From: Acidimicrobiia bacterium
GTDB taxonomy: Bacteria > Actinomycetota > Acidimicrobiia > Spongiisociales > UBA5794
Length of the DNA stretch: 64,000 bases
Direction: 5' to 3'
NCBI GenBank assembly: GCA_041393965.1
Contig: JAWKJB010000001.1
Span: forward strand, 1 to 64,000
The first letter of the stretch is position 1. Every line of letters starts with the position of its first letter. Positions 26,324 to 34,485 of this stretch are shown here, piece after piece. A program made the translations under genes and the position numbers. Below the pieces are notes generated by a model. It had not been told where the DNA came from, did no database searches, and saw only the letters and a list, made by a program, of their open reading frames with translations.

Positions 26324-27994
26324 TTAGGAATTATCTGGGTGTGGCTCCGTGCGAACGCCGATCACCCGAAATCGGCCCGTGACAAAGGCTGGATCGGTGA
26401 GTGAGGCGTTTCCGGCAGCGTTCGCCCCTGTGACATGGAAGTCGGAATAGGCAGCGGACTGGTTGACGAACAGGCCCCCGGTGAGGTTGAAAGCGACCGA
26501 GACGCCTGCATCCACCGCCGCGTCGATGATCGCATCGATCGCTTCGGGATCCGTCGCATACGCAAGCCAGGTGATGGCGCCGGCCTTCTTCGCCGCCTCG
26601 GTCGCGAGCTCGATGCTTTCGTCCCGCGATGCGGTCCTGACGACGAAGATGATCGGCCCGAACATCTCACTCATGTAGGTGTCGCGGTCGGACCCCTCGA
26701 CGGCAACGATCGTAGGGGTGCGCACAGTTGCGTCAGGGAAATCCGGGTTCGCCACCCGCCGTGAGGTGGCAAGGACCGTTCCTGCGGCTTCCGCGGCTGC
26801 GATGCGTTCGAGGGTTGCGGTCCCCTTGATCGCGCCGAGCATGCCTGCGGCCCGTGCCTCGTCACCGAGGAGGCCGTCGATGGCCGCGACGAACCCTTCG
26901 ACGACCTCGTCGTAGGAGACCACACCGTCTTTGGTTGGGACACCTTCGGCGGGGACGAAGAGGTTCTGGGGTGTGGTGCACATCTGCCCCGAGTACATCG
27001 TCATCGACACGCTCAGGTTCCGGAATACGCCTCTGAGGTCGTCTGCCGAGTCGACGATGACGGAGTTCACACCCGCCTTTTCCGTGTACACCTCGGCGTG
27101 GTGGACATTGGCCTCGAGCCAGTCGCCGAAGGCCGAACCGCCCGTGTAGTCCACGATGCCGACCTCGGGACGCATCACGAGGTCGGTCGCGACGAGTTTA
27201 CCCTGCTCGTCGACGATCATCTGGACGATGTTCGGGTCAAGGCCCTTCTCTTCGAGGACCGTGCGCGCCGCGCGGACGAGGAGGGCAAGCGGCAGGATCG
27301 TTGCCTGATGAGGCTTGATGATCACCGGATTGCCCGTGACGAGACTCGCAAAGATGCCGGGATATCCGTTCCATGTCGGAAAAGTCGACACCCCGATCGT
27401 CACCGCGACGCCCCTCGGCTTGATGATCCACTCCTTGTCGATCACGAGCGGGCGATGCGATCCCCTCGGCTTCTCCCACCTGAGAGAGGCGGGGAGGCGA
27501 GCCTGCTCGCGGTAGGCGTAGGCGATCGCTTCGAGCGCACGATCGAGCGCGTGCGGTCCACCCGCCTGGAATGCCATCAGGAAGCTCTGGCCGGTCGTGT
27601 GCATGACGGCGTGGGCCATCGTGAAGTTCGCATCCGAGAGGCGATCGAGGATCTCGAGACACACCTCGGCGCGTTCGTCAGGGGTGGTGCGGCGCCACGA
27701 ATCCAGTGCGGTGGTTGCATCCGCGATGACGCGGTCAACGGTTGTGGCGGGGTACGAGATCCCGAGTGCGAGCCCATACGGGGACACCTCGTCGACCGAA
27801 ACGAACCCGTCGTGTGCCTGTCCGGTTTCGAAGGCGGTCCCGAGCAGGGCGTTGAACTCGGCTTCGCCCGCGGCCGGTGCGTCGTCGCCGTACGCCTTCG
27901 GATGTTCAGGGAAGGCGCTCCAGTAGGTGCGTTCGTCGATGGCTCTGAGGGCGCGGTGGAGAGTGTCGGTGTGGCTCACATCGGTGGCTGGCAC
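26324..27994 (-). CDS. paaN: PaaN-type aldehyde dehydrogenase
   Basis: A 556-residue enzyme related to the aldehyde dehydrogenase half of PaaZ. It has the PaaN-type N-terminus (ALRAIDERTYWSAFPEHPKAYGD), an NAD-binding core (GVSTFPTWNGYPGIFASLVTGNPVIIKPH), and the active Cys in SMYSGQMCTTPQNLFVP-like context near residue 305. It oxidises the semialdehyde from the opened oxepin ring in phenylacetyl-CoA catabolism. The hydratase half of PaaZ is absent. The GTG at 27994 is chosen for GAAAGGA placed 6 bases before it. It lies 83 bp ahead of fadD on the same strand; the other paa genes (paaABCE, paaK) are not in the window. Confidence 0.9.
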   Translation of the reverse strand: MPATDVSHTDTLHRALRAIDERTYWSAFPEHPKAYGDDAPAAGEAEFNALLGTAFETGQAHDGFVSVDEVSPYGLALGISYPATTVDRVIADATTALDSWRRTTPDERAEVCLEILDRLSDANFTMAHAVMHTTGQSFLMAFQAGGPHALDRALEAIAYAYREQARLPASLRWEKPRGSHRPLVIDKEWIIKPRGVAVTIGVSTFPTWNGYPGIFASLVTGNPVIIKPHQATILPLALLVRAARTVLEEKGLDPNIVQMIVDEQGKLVATDLVMRPEVGIVDYTGGSAFGDWLEANVHHAEVYTEKAGVNSVIVDSADDLRGVFRNLSVSMTMYSGQMCTTPQNLFVPAEGVPTKDGVVSYDEVVEGFVAAIDGLLGDEARAAGMLGAIKGTATLERIAAAEAAGTVLATSRRVANPDFPDATVRTPTIVAVEGSDRDTYMSEMFGPIIFVVRTASRDESIELATEAAKKAGAITWLAYATDPEAIDAIIDAAVDAGVSVAFNLTGGLFVNQSAAYSDFHVTGANAAGNASLTDPAFVTGRFRVIGVRTEPHPDNS

Positions 27995-28073
27995 AGCGGT
28001 CCTTTCGGAGGGTGGCCTCCACGATACCGATCCCTGCGCACGAGATCGGGGGTGGTACACGATGTGGCGTTCA

Positions 28074-28124
28074 CGCGTACCCAGGGTTCCCGTTCAACTA
28101 AAAGGTCAACTCTGGCCCACAGAA
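28074..28124 (-). repeat. Dispersed 51-bp repeat, copy 1
   Basis: Layout on the minus strand: TTCTGTGGG, 17 variable bases, then a 25-base conserved block beginning GTTGAACGGG and ending GGGTACGCG. Its variable part holds AGTTGACCTTTT, shared with copy 3 at 54.7 kb. Confidence 0.88.
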
Positions 28125-28157
28125 CGGGGGGTTCTCGGGCCGTTCGCTACGGGTGGG

Positions 28158-28208
28158 TTCTGTGGGTGGGTGAGAACACTTGTGTTGAACGGGAACCCTG
28201 GGTACGCG
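28158..28208 (+). repeat. Dispersed 51-bp repeat, copy 2
   Basis: Same layout and exact length as copy 1, on the plus strand: TTCTGTGGG, 17 bases, then the 25-base block, identical to copy 1. The 17-base part is unrelated in sequence to those of copies 1 and 3, so the spacing is kept although the sequence is not. Confidence 0.88.
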
Positions 28209-28229
28209 TGATCGGGCAGGGGAAACGGG

Positions 28230-29054
28230 TTAGGGGATTGGGACGCCGCGGGCTTCGTCGACATCGTACGAAACGGTGACGGATTGCTCGAGGGTGCCAA
28301 GGGTGCGCCAGGATCCGCCCGTGCTGTAGGAGCCCTCCCAGGTGAAGGTGGCAGTGATCGGGTAGCGGTCCAGGGTTGGATGACACAGGCCACCCGACGG
28401 ATGGTTGGCTCGGTAGTGCGCCGAACAGGTCTTGAGGAGGTAGGTGTGGGTGACCGCACCCTCGGGATACGGCAGGGCGGTCGACGGTAGGTAGGCGAGG
28501 GTGGTGCCGTCGCCCCAGGCGATGGACAGCTGCCGAACATCGGCCCTGACTCGGAGGGTTCGCCCGTCGGGCAGACGCTCCGAGTGCTCGATGCGGTCCG
28601 GTACCGGGGTGGAGAGGTAGGTGGGGAGGCCGGTGATACCCGCGGCGGCGGGTTGGAGCGACGGGGTAGGGGGATCGAGGTCCCACGAGCGAAACACCTC
28701 CCAGGCGACGGTCCACGGGTCGACCGACGGGCGAGGCGGACACATCGGGAGGGTGGTCGTGATCGCGATGATCGCCGAGTCGTTCCGACCGAACGCCGAG
28801 TCGATGCCACCCGGTGTAGCCGACCAGTAGTAGCAGTCACCAACTGGGGCCCGCGTCGTCGTGTAGAGATACCGCAACCCGTCGCCGTAGTGCGTCGTCG
28901 AGGTCGACGATGACCCGCCACCACCCGTCTCGTGGCAAACCACGCGGCCTCTGGCAGCGTCGAACCAACAGGTATCACTAGCCGTACCTCCGGTCGGACT
29001 CAGAGCAACGAAGAGGGTGAGCCCTAAAGCGACAATGGATGCGGTCCGTCGCAT
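28230..29054 (-). CDS. Exported protein of unknown function
   Basis: A 274-residue secreted protein. The signal peptide spans residues 5-22 (IVALGLTLFVALSP). The mature chain has an early Cys pair (DTCWFDAARGRVVCHETG), a Ser/Thr/Gly spacer, a Pro-rich middle and a C-terminal beta-type segment with LSIAWGDGTTLAYLP and AVTHTYLLKTCSAHY, which recalls the WGDG/HTY pattern of PKD-like folds. No enzyme motif. The ATG at 29054 has a good ribosome site (GGAGAGGGG) and overlaps the 3' end of the lipoprotein gene upstream by 31 bp, so the two are one unit. Confidence 0.72.
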   Translation of the reverse strand: MRRTASIVALGLTLFVALSPTGGTASDTCWFDAARGRVVCHETGGGGSSSTSTTHYGDGLRYLYTTTRAPVGDCYYWSATPGGIDSAFGRNDSAIIAITTTLPMCPPRPSVDPWTVAWEVFRSWDLDPPTPSLQPAAAGITGLPTYLSTPVPDRIEHSERLPDGRTLRVRADVRQLSIAWGDGTTLAYLPSTALPYPEGAVTHTYLLKTCSAHYRANHPSGGLCHPTLDRYPITATFTWEGSYSTGGSWRTLGTLEQSVTVSYDVDEARGVPIP

Positions 29055-29569
29055 CGCCACCCCTCTCCAACCCAGCTGAACCCCCAACCTTCGGGCCCGA
29101 ACTCGAGCACATACTCCGTTGTGGTGGCTCCCCCGCCAGCGGTTGCGGCGCTCAGATCAACCGTCGCGAGAACCGCAAGACATTGGTCGCTGTCAAGGAG
29201 AATGTCGTCGATAGAAACCTCGACGGCTTCGACATCGATGACCTTGACAAGATCCAGGACCACGAGGCTCTCTTCCAGATACTGCTGGTTCGAATGCACC
29301 GCCCGAAAGGCGTCCTCATCCTGGTCGAGTATCGCCTGAAGCCGGCGGCGCTCGAGGTCTTCGAAGATGGCCGTGATCTCGGCGATACGGTCCGCCACGG
29401 TTGTCGTCGGCGCCATGGTCGTGGTGGTCACCACAACTGATCCGGGATTGATGGATGAGGTGGTCGCTGCGATGGTGGTGCTGGTGATCGTTGTGCCGAT
29501 GGGTTCGGCCGTGCAGGAGGCCAGGACCGCAACGGCGGCGACCAGCACGAATCTGACCCGGAACGACAT
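29024..29569 (-). CDS. Predicted lipoprotein of unknown function
   Basis: A 181-residue protein with signal peptide and lipobox LASC (Cys at about 19), then a long Thr/Ser-rich tether (TTITSTTIAATTSS and on). The folded part (residues 55-181) has a helix of Arg/Glu (IFEDLERRRLQAILDQDEDAF) and a beta-type end with TTTEYVLEFGPEGW, which recalls small NTF2-like or Mce-associated folds; this is a guess. The ATG at 29569 sits after GGAAGGG. The 3' end overlaps the next gene by 31 bp. Confidence 0.72.
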   Translation of the reverse strand: MSFRVRFVLVAAVAVLASCTAEPIGTTITSTTIAATTSSINPGSVVVTTTTMAPTTTVADRIAEITAIFEDLERRRLQAILDQDEDAFRAVHSNQQYLEESLVVLDLVKVIDVEAVEVSIDDILLDSDQCLAVLATVDLSAATAGGGATTTEYVLEFGPEGWGFSWVGEGWRCDGPHPLSL

Positions 29570-29737
29570 GTCCCTTCCAAGATACGGAATGACAACGATC
29601 GGACAAGACCCTCCTAGCGGATCATTTCCCGACCTCGGTTCGGTCCGCTCCGGATTCCTTCGATTCCCGCCGCGAAACCTGACGATTCCGGGCCGGAATG
29701 GGGCGAATCTGTCACACGCCGCTGATACGTTGGAACC

Positions 29738-31143
29738 ATGCTGAACATGCAGGAACACCACATCTGGGATGGGCCCGACGACCCTCCGGAGGAGGAACCG
29801 GACCACGAAGCCCTCGAATACGGCCCAACCGATTGGGGGTGTACTCCCATCCCCACCGCGATCGAAGACGCAGAGCCGGGCCGTCGACTCGCGAACCTGC
29901 TCGCAGGAATCGATGCCTCAACCCTGTCCGAGTACGACCAGATCACGATCATCCAGGCCAAGCGGCGAATGGTCAACCACTGGACCGCACAAGTGCTCGC
30001 CGATATCGCGGAGTTCATCGACACGAGCGTGCGCAACCGTCACCACACCACCGTGCACGGCGCGACCGTCGATGCCGGAGCCGAGGTCGGTGTCACCCTC
30101 CAGCTCACTCGCATCGCCGCAGCCGCAAGGTCGCCTTGGCCCTCGACCTTCGCCACCGTCTTCCCACGGTGTATGACCTGATGCTCGCTGGACGAATCGA
30201 CGAACGGCGGGCACAAGCAATGGCGAATGCAACGATGCACCTCTCCGACGAAAGGGCGCGGCGCATCATCGACGAGATCATCGACGACGCACCTCGCCTC
30301 ACCACCGGACAACTATCCGCCCGTATCCGCAAGCTATGCATCACCGCCGACCCCGAAGACGCCCTCGACCGCTACGAGGCCGCGCTCTCACACCGCCGCC
30401 TGACCATGACGCCGACGCTCGACGGGACCGCCGACCTCCCAGCGAAGGACCTGCCACCGGACCTCGTTGCATCCGCAACCAGGCGCATCGACGCTCTCGC
30501 CCGATCACTTCGTCGCAACAACGACACCCGGACCATGGACCAGCTGCGAGCCGATGTGTTCCTCGATCTCCTCAACGGAACGAGCGAAGAGACGATTGGG
30601 CGAGGGGTCATCGACATCCGCGTGGATCTCGACACGCTCGTCGAACTCAACAACAATCCCGGAGATCTCGGCGGATACGGTCCACTTGTCGCCGACATCG
30701 CCCGTCAAACGGCGGCCCAGTATCCCGAGTCTGAACACCGCTTCCTCGTCAAGAACGAGACCGGAAGACCAGTCGCCGTCGGGATCGCCGAACCCTCGGG
30801 CAAGGCAAGGCCCCACGACTCCATCAACGGCTCGACTGACGACTCCCCGCCGAGGGGGGCCAAGCGGAGGCGGTCACTGTCCAAACGAGAACGAAGCATC
30901 GTCCAAGTACTCCGCCCCACCTGCGTCTTCCCCGGCTGCCGAGTGCCAGCCACCATCTCAGATGTGGACCACATCGTCGAGTTTGCCCAATACGGTCCGA
31001 CGGAAATCGACAACAGCGCGCCCCTGTGCCGGTTTCACAATGTCGTCAAGCAATCTGGATGGTCATACCAACCTCTCGATGACGGACGCATCCGATGGGT
31101 GACCCCATCGGGCCATCCGGTCATGACCGACCCGGACCCATAG
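29738..31143 (+). pseudogene. DUF222/HNH endonuclease family gene, frameshifted
   Basis: The protein starts in one frame at 29738 (RRLANLLAGIDASTLSEYDQI and on) and continues in another after about 30121-30127. Reading GCCGCAGCC in the first frame and then RKVALALDLRHRLP in the second restores a DUF222-like sequence; one missing base, for example a C in the CC run at 30123-30124, explains it. The second part ends with an HNH nuclease: CVFPGC, then DVDHIVEF, then LCRFHNVVK. Families of this type occur in many copies in actinobacteria and are related to the 13E12 repeat proteins. It may be inactive, or the shift may be a sequencing error. There is no neighbour of like function. Confidence 0.85.
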
Positions 31144-31258
31144 CTCCAGCCCACCATGAGGCAACCACCATGTGCCGACCAACCACATGCCAGATGGTCC
31201 CGCCCCCTCCAGTCATGGATAGTCGATATGCTCGGTACGGACCCAAGGAGTTGGATCC

Positions 31259-32146
31259 ATGTTCTCTCGACATGTCGCATGGACCCGCGGCGCCGGTTGC
31301 CTCGACTTGGCCACAGCTCTCAGTGACGGACCGCCCATCGCAGTTGACGGTGACCTCCGGGCCGTGTGCATCAAGGAACGAATCGAGTATCTGGTCTGTC
31401 GCAAACTCACCAGCTTCGACCTGGTCTCGACCATCGTCCCCCACGAAGTGGATCTTCATCGTGTCGACCAGATAACTGCCGCGGTAGCGGACGGACCGCA
31501 TTCCCCGCTCGCCGTCACCGTTGCAGCCCGGCTCGGTGAAGTCCTCTCGGTCCCGGTCACAGTCGCTACCGCGTACCACACGCGTGAGGACGAGACTTCG
31601 GCCGTCGCACGGCTCGCCCAACTCGCCGAACCACACAGGGGCAAGATCACCCAGAAGCCGATCCCGGCAGACAGCGCAACCGCGATCGTGGACATCCTCA
31701 CACCCACCTCGCTGCTCGTCATCGGAGCGCCCGGCGGATCATGGTTCCAACGCCAGCTGTACGGTCCCGGGCACCGTCTGGTCGTCGGCGCGCCAGGGGG
31801 CGCCGTCCTGGTCCGCTCACAGGAGACAAAGTGCTTCCACAAGGCCGAGGATCCGGCCGCGGTCGCCGTCGGACCCGACCTCACGATCACCGATGCCAGC
31901 CGGATCATCGCCAACCCCGTGGTACCGGTCACCGATGAGGGCCGCCTGATCGGCATCGTCCGGCAATCCACACTCTCGCGATCCGGCAACCATCGCACGG
32001 TAGGCGACTTGATGGAGCCGCCGATCGCCGTCAACGCAACCGAGCCCCTCTCAGCGGCATCCGAACTCGCCGAGTTCCTCGATGGCGCTCCGATACCGAT
32101 CATTGACGACAACCACACGCTGATCGGCGTTGTGCGCCTGCCGTGA
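31259..32146 (+). CDS. Universal stress-like protein with CBS pair
   Basis: A 295-residue cytosolic protein. Residues about 60-185 look like a universal-stress (UspA) fold, with the typical late motif VIGAPGG and a following RQLYGPGHRLVVGAPGGAVLV close to the Usp nucleotide-binding tail G-x-x-S/V-x-V. Residues 200-295 form a CBS pair: ITDASRIIANPVVPVTDEGRLIGIVRQ, then VGDLMEPPIAVNATEPLSAASELAEF and PIPIIDDNHTLIGVVRLP. CBS pairs bind adenine nucleotides and sense energy status. Its target is unknown. An upstream GGAGTT supports the start. It is a single gene between the HNH pseudogene and the thiolase. Confidence 0.8.
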   Translation: MFSRHVAWTRGAGCLDLATALSDGPPIAVDGDLRAVCIKERIEYLVCRKLTSFDLVSTIVPHEVDLHRVDQITAAVADGPHSPLAVTVAARLGEVLSVPVTVATAYHTREDETSAVARLAQLAEPHRGKITQKPIPADSATAIVDILTPTSLLVIGAPGGSWFQRQLYGPGHRLVVGAPGGAVLVRSQETKCFHKAEDPAAVAVGPDLTITDASRIIANPVVPVTDEGRLIGIVRQSTLSRSGNHRTVGDLMEPPIAVNATEPLSAASELAEFLDGAPIPIIDDNHTLIGVVRLP

Positions 32147-32185
32147 ACGCCACCACAGCCCGGTAGGCTGATTCGGGAGACACAC

Positions 32186-33385
32186 ATGCCCGAAGCATTC
32201 ATCATCGACACCATCCGAACCCCGATTGGACGATTCGGGGGCGCCTTGTCGGCCGTCCGGCCCGACGACCTCGCCTCGCAGGTGATCCGCGATGTGGTCG
32301 AACGCGTCGAGATCCCTCCGGACCGCTACGACGACATCTACTTCGGTGCAGCAAACCAGGCGGGTGAGGACAACCGCAATGTCGCCCGGATGGCCGCCCT
32401 CCTCGCAGGAATGCCCGTCACCGTCCCCGGAGCAACGATCAACCGGCTGTGCGGTTCAGGCATGGAAGCCATCGGTCTCGCAGCACGCGCCATCAAGACC
32501 AACGAGGCCGACCTCCTCATCGCTGGAGGCGTCGAATCCATGAGCCGCGCACCGAAGGTCCTCGCCAAGGCGACAACGGCCTTCGACAGGGCGAACGACA
32601 TCCACGACACCACCATCGGGTGGCGATTCGTCAACCCGAGGATGCGCGAGCGGTTCGGCGTGGACGAAATGCCCGGAACGGCCGAGAATGTCGCCAAGGA
32701 ATTCGACATCAGCCGTGCCGATCAGGATGCATTCGCCTACCGCAGCCAGGCACGGGCCGAGATCGCCATCAAGGACGGCATCCTCGCAGAAGAAATCACC
32801 GCCGTGTCGGTCAAGCAGCGCCGCGGAGACCCCATCACCGTCGACACCGACGAACACCCGAGGCCCGGAACCACCCTCGACAAGCTCGCAGCGCTCCGAC
32901 CCATCTTCGAGGGCGGAACCGTCACCGCGGGAAACGCCTCCGGCATCAACGACGGCGCGGCCGCGGCGGTGATCGCATCCGAACCCATCGTCGATGAATA
33001 CGGGCTGACCCCGCTGGCACGCATCATGTCAATGGCGACCGCAGGCGTCCCACCCCGAATCATGGGCATCGGGCCGGTCCCCGCCACCAACAAGCTCCTC
33101 GACCGTACCGGCATCGCGCTCGCCGACATCACCAACATCGAACTGAACGAAGCGTTCGCAGCCCAAGGCCTCGCATGTCTACGACAACTCGGGATCCCCG
33201 ACGACGCCGAACATGTCAACCCGAACGGTGGGGCAATCGCACTCGGCCACCCGCTCGGCATGACCGGCGCCCGCCTCGTCACCACTGCCGCACGGGAACT
33301 CCAGCGACGCAACGGACGCTACGCCCTCGCAACAATGTGTATAGGCGTCGGGCAAGGCATCTCGATGCTGATCGAACGGCCCTAG
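32186..33385 (+). CDS. Thiolase, PaaJ/PcaF-like acetyl-CoA acyltransferase
   Basis: A 399-residue thiolase II. The active-site Cys89 is in NRLCGSGMEAI, the second catalytic block is NEAFAAQ, then GGAIALGHPLGMTGAR with the catalytic His, and the last Cys is in MCIGVGQG. The N-terminus (DTIRTPIGRFGGALSAVRPDDLA) is that of 3-oxoadipyl-CoA / 3-oxo-5,6-dehydrosuberyl-CoA thiolases, so the likely step is release of acetyl-CoA and succinyl-CoA at the end of phenylacetate or protocatechuate catabolism. Specificity cannot be fixed from the sequence. PaaN lies 4 kb away on the other strand. It is followed closely by the HEAT-repeat gene. Confidence 0.9.
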   Translation: MPEAFIIDTIRTPIGRFGGALSAVRPDDLASQVIRDVVERVEIPPDRYDDIYFGAANQAGEDNRNVARMAALLAGMPVTVPGATINRLCGSGMEAIGLAARAIKTNEADLLIAGGVESMSRAPKVLAKATTAFDRANDIHDTTIGWRFVNPRMRERFGVDEMPGTAENVAKEFDISRADQDAFAYRSQARAEIAIKDGILAEEITAVSVKQRRGDPITVDTDEHPRPGTTLDKLAALRPIFEGGTVTAGNASGINDGAAAAVIASEPIVDEYGLTPLARIMSMATAGVPPRIMGIGPVPATNKLLDRTGIALADITNIELNEAFAAQGLACLRQLGIPDDAEHVNPNGGAIALGHPLGMTGARLVTTAARELQRRNGRYALATMCIGVGQGISMLIERP

Positions 33386-33389
33386 CCGA

Positions 33390-33998
33390 TTGGAACCGAG
33401 TCGGGACGACCTCACCGCCCTGACCGACAACCCTGCGGCGTTTCTCAGACACGACAACGCCACCCTTCGGCGCATGGCTGTTTCGTCGTTGGCGCCGTCG
33501 GATGTGTCCACCCACCTCGACACACTCCACGCGCTCGCCAAGGACCCCGATCCGCCGGTCAGAACAGCCACAGCCGATCAACTCGGACACGGTGATCACA
33601 CGGCGATCCCCATCCTCGCCGACCTTGGGCGCGACACCGAGGCGTCGGTTCGAGAAGCTGTCGCTACGGCATACGGTCAGCTCGGAGACCGCACGACGCT
33701 GCCATGGCTCCAAACTGCCGCGACCGCAGACGACGACCGCCTGGTGCGGGAGGCGGCAACCGCAGCCATCGGCGCGATCGGCGACCCCTCGGGTCTCGAG
33801 ACGCTCCTCGGCCTCATCAAGGAAGCACCGCCACAGGTGCGCCGGAGGGCGATCGCAGCCGTCACGGTCTTCGACGACCCGCGCATCGAACCCGCCCTGA
33901 GGCGTGCAGCGCTCGACCGCAACCCATCGGTCCGCGAAGCCGCCGAAATGGTCGTCGGGAGGCAGATCTCAGCGATGCCCCGCGAGACGCAACCCTGA
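33390..33998 (+). CDS. HEAT-repeat protein
   Basis: A 202-residue helical-repeat protein. About five HEAT/PBS-lyase-like repeats of 30 residues are seen, each with a D-x-x-V-R-x-A-A-x-x-A-L/I-G pattern: DPPVRTATADQLGH, EASVREAVATAYGQLGD, DRLVREAATAAIGAIGD, PQVRRRAIAAV and PSVREAAEMVVG. Such proteins act as scaffolds or, in some cases, help attach bilins or modify cofactors; nothing here picks one. The start TTG lies 5 bases after the thiolase stop with no ribosome site, which suggests coupling by termination-reinitiation; an ATG at 33474 is the alternative. Confidence 0.8.
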   Translation: MEPSRDDLTALTDNPAAFLRHDNATLRRMAVSSLAPSDVSTHLDTLHALAKDPDPPVRTATADQLGHGDHTAIPILADLGRDTEASVREAVATAYGQLGDRTTLPWLQTAATADDDRLVREAATAAIGAIGDPSGLETLLGLIKEAPPQVRRRAIAAVTVFDDPRIEPALRRAALDRNPSVREAAEMVVGRQISAMPRETQP

Positions 33999-34015
33999 CC
34001 CGCGATGACCCGTGA

Positions 34016-34474
34016 TCAGGAATGCTCGATGTCCTCACGGACCCATTCGGCGCCACCCGGCCAGTGCTCTTTCTTCCAGATCGGCACGCTCCGTTTGAGT
34101 TCGTCGATGACGAACTGACCGGCCGGAAACGCGTCGGCGCGGTGCGCGGTCGACACCGCCACCATCACGGCAGGCTCCCCAACGGTGAGGGAGCCCGTTC
34201 GGTGGACCGCGGCGATCCGGATGACGGGCCAGCGGTGGACCGCCAACTCGACGATCTCGCGCATCTTGTCCACCACCACCTCGTCGTACGCCTCGTACTG
34301 AAGGTGGGTCACGCCCTCCCTGCCATGGGAATGGTCACGCACCGTGCCAGCGAAAAGGACCGTTGCCCCCGATGCAGGGTCAGTGACAAACTCGAGGATG
34401 CTCGCCGCGTCGATCGGGTCAGGAGTCACATCGACGAGGATGGCCTCGTGGGAAGCTAGACCGGACCGATTCAT
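34016..34474 (-). CDS. moaE: Molybdopterin synthase catalytic subunit MoaE
   Basis: A 152-residue enzyme that inserts sulfur, delivered by MoaD, into cyclic pyranopterin monophosphate to form molybdopterin. Family blocks are clear: GATVLFAGTVRDHSHGREGVTHLQYEAYD near residues 36-64, AVHRTGSLTVGEPAVMVAVSTAHRADAF near 89-116, and the catalytic lysine region VPIWKKEHW near 132-140. The full length matches the family. moaD and the other moa genes are not in the window. It ends 17 bp from the convergent HEAT gene and starts 11 bp from the divergent protease gene, so the shared promoter region is very short. Confidence 0.94.
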   Translation of the reverse strand: MNRSGLASHEAILVDVTPDPIDAASILEFVTDPASGATVLFAGTVRDHSHGREGVTHLQYEAYDEVVVDKMREIVELAVHRWPVIRIAAVHRTGSLTVGEPAVMVAVSTAHRADAFPAGQFVIDELKRSVPIWKKEHWPGGAEWVREDIEHS

Positions 34475-34485
34475 ACACTCATCAC

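Larger units (their letters stand above)
28071..28211. repeat. Large inverted repeat made of two 51-bp repeat copies
   Basis: Perfect 28-bp arms (28071-28098 and 28184-28211) face each other, and a second perfect 10-bp pair lies inside (28116-28125 and 28157-28166). Between outer and inner stems are 17-nt stretches on each side that do not match. Each half is one copy of a 51-bp unit (28074-28124 on minus, 28158-28208 on plus). It lies in the 235-bp gap between the PaaN gene start and the stop of an exported-protein gene. There is no T-run, so it is not a classical terminator. Confidence 0.9.

Noticed and set aside
24348..26327. A 659-codon plus-strand open frame covering fadD
   Set aside because: It reads as a shadow of the well-supported acyl-CoA synthetase gene; no motifs, no ribosome site and no neighbour.
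28071..28211. Reading the large inverted repeat as an intrinsic terminator
   Set aside because: No T-run follows either arm, and the arms belong to a repeat found elsewhere; a dispersed repeat explains it better.
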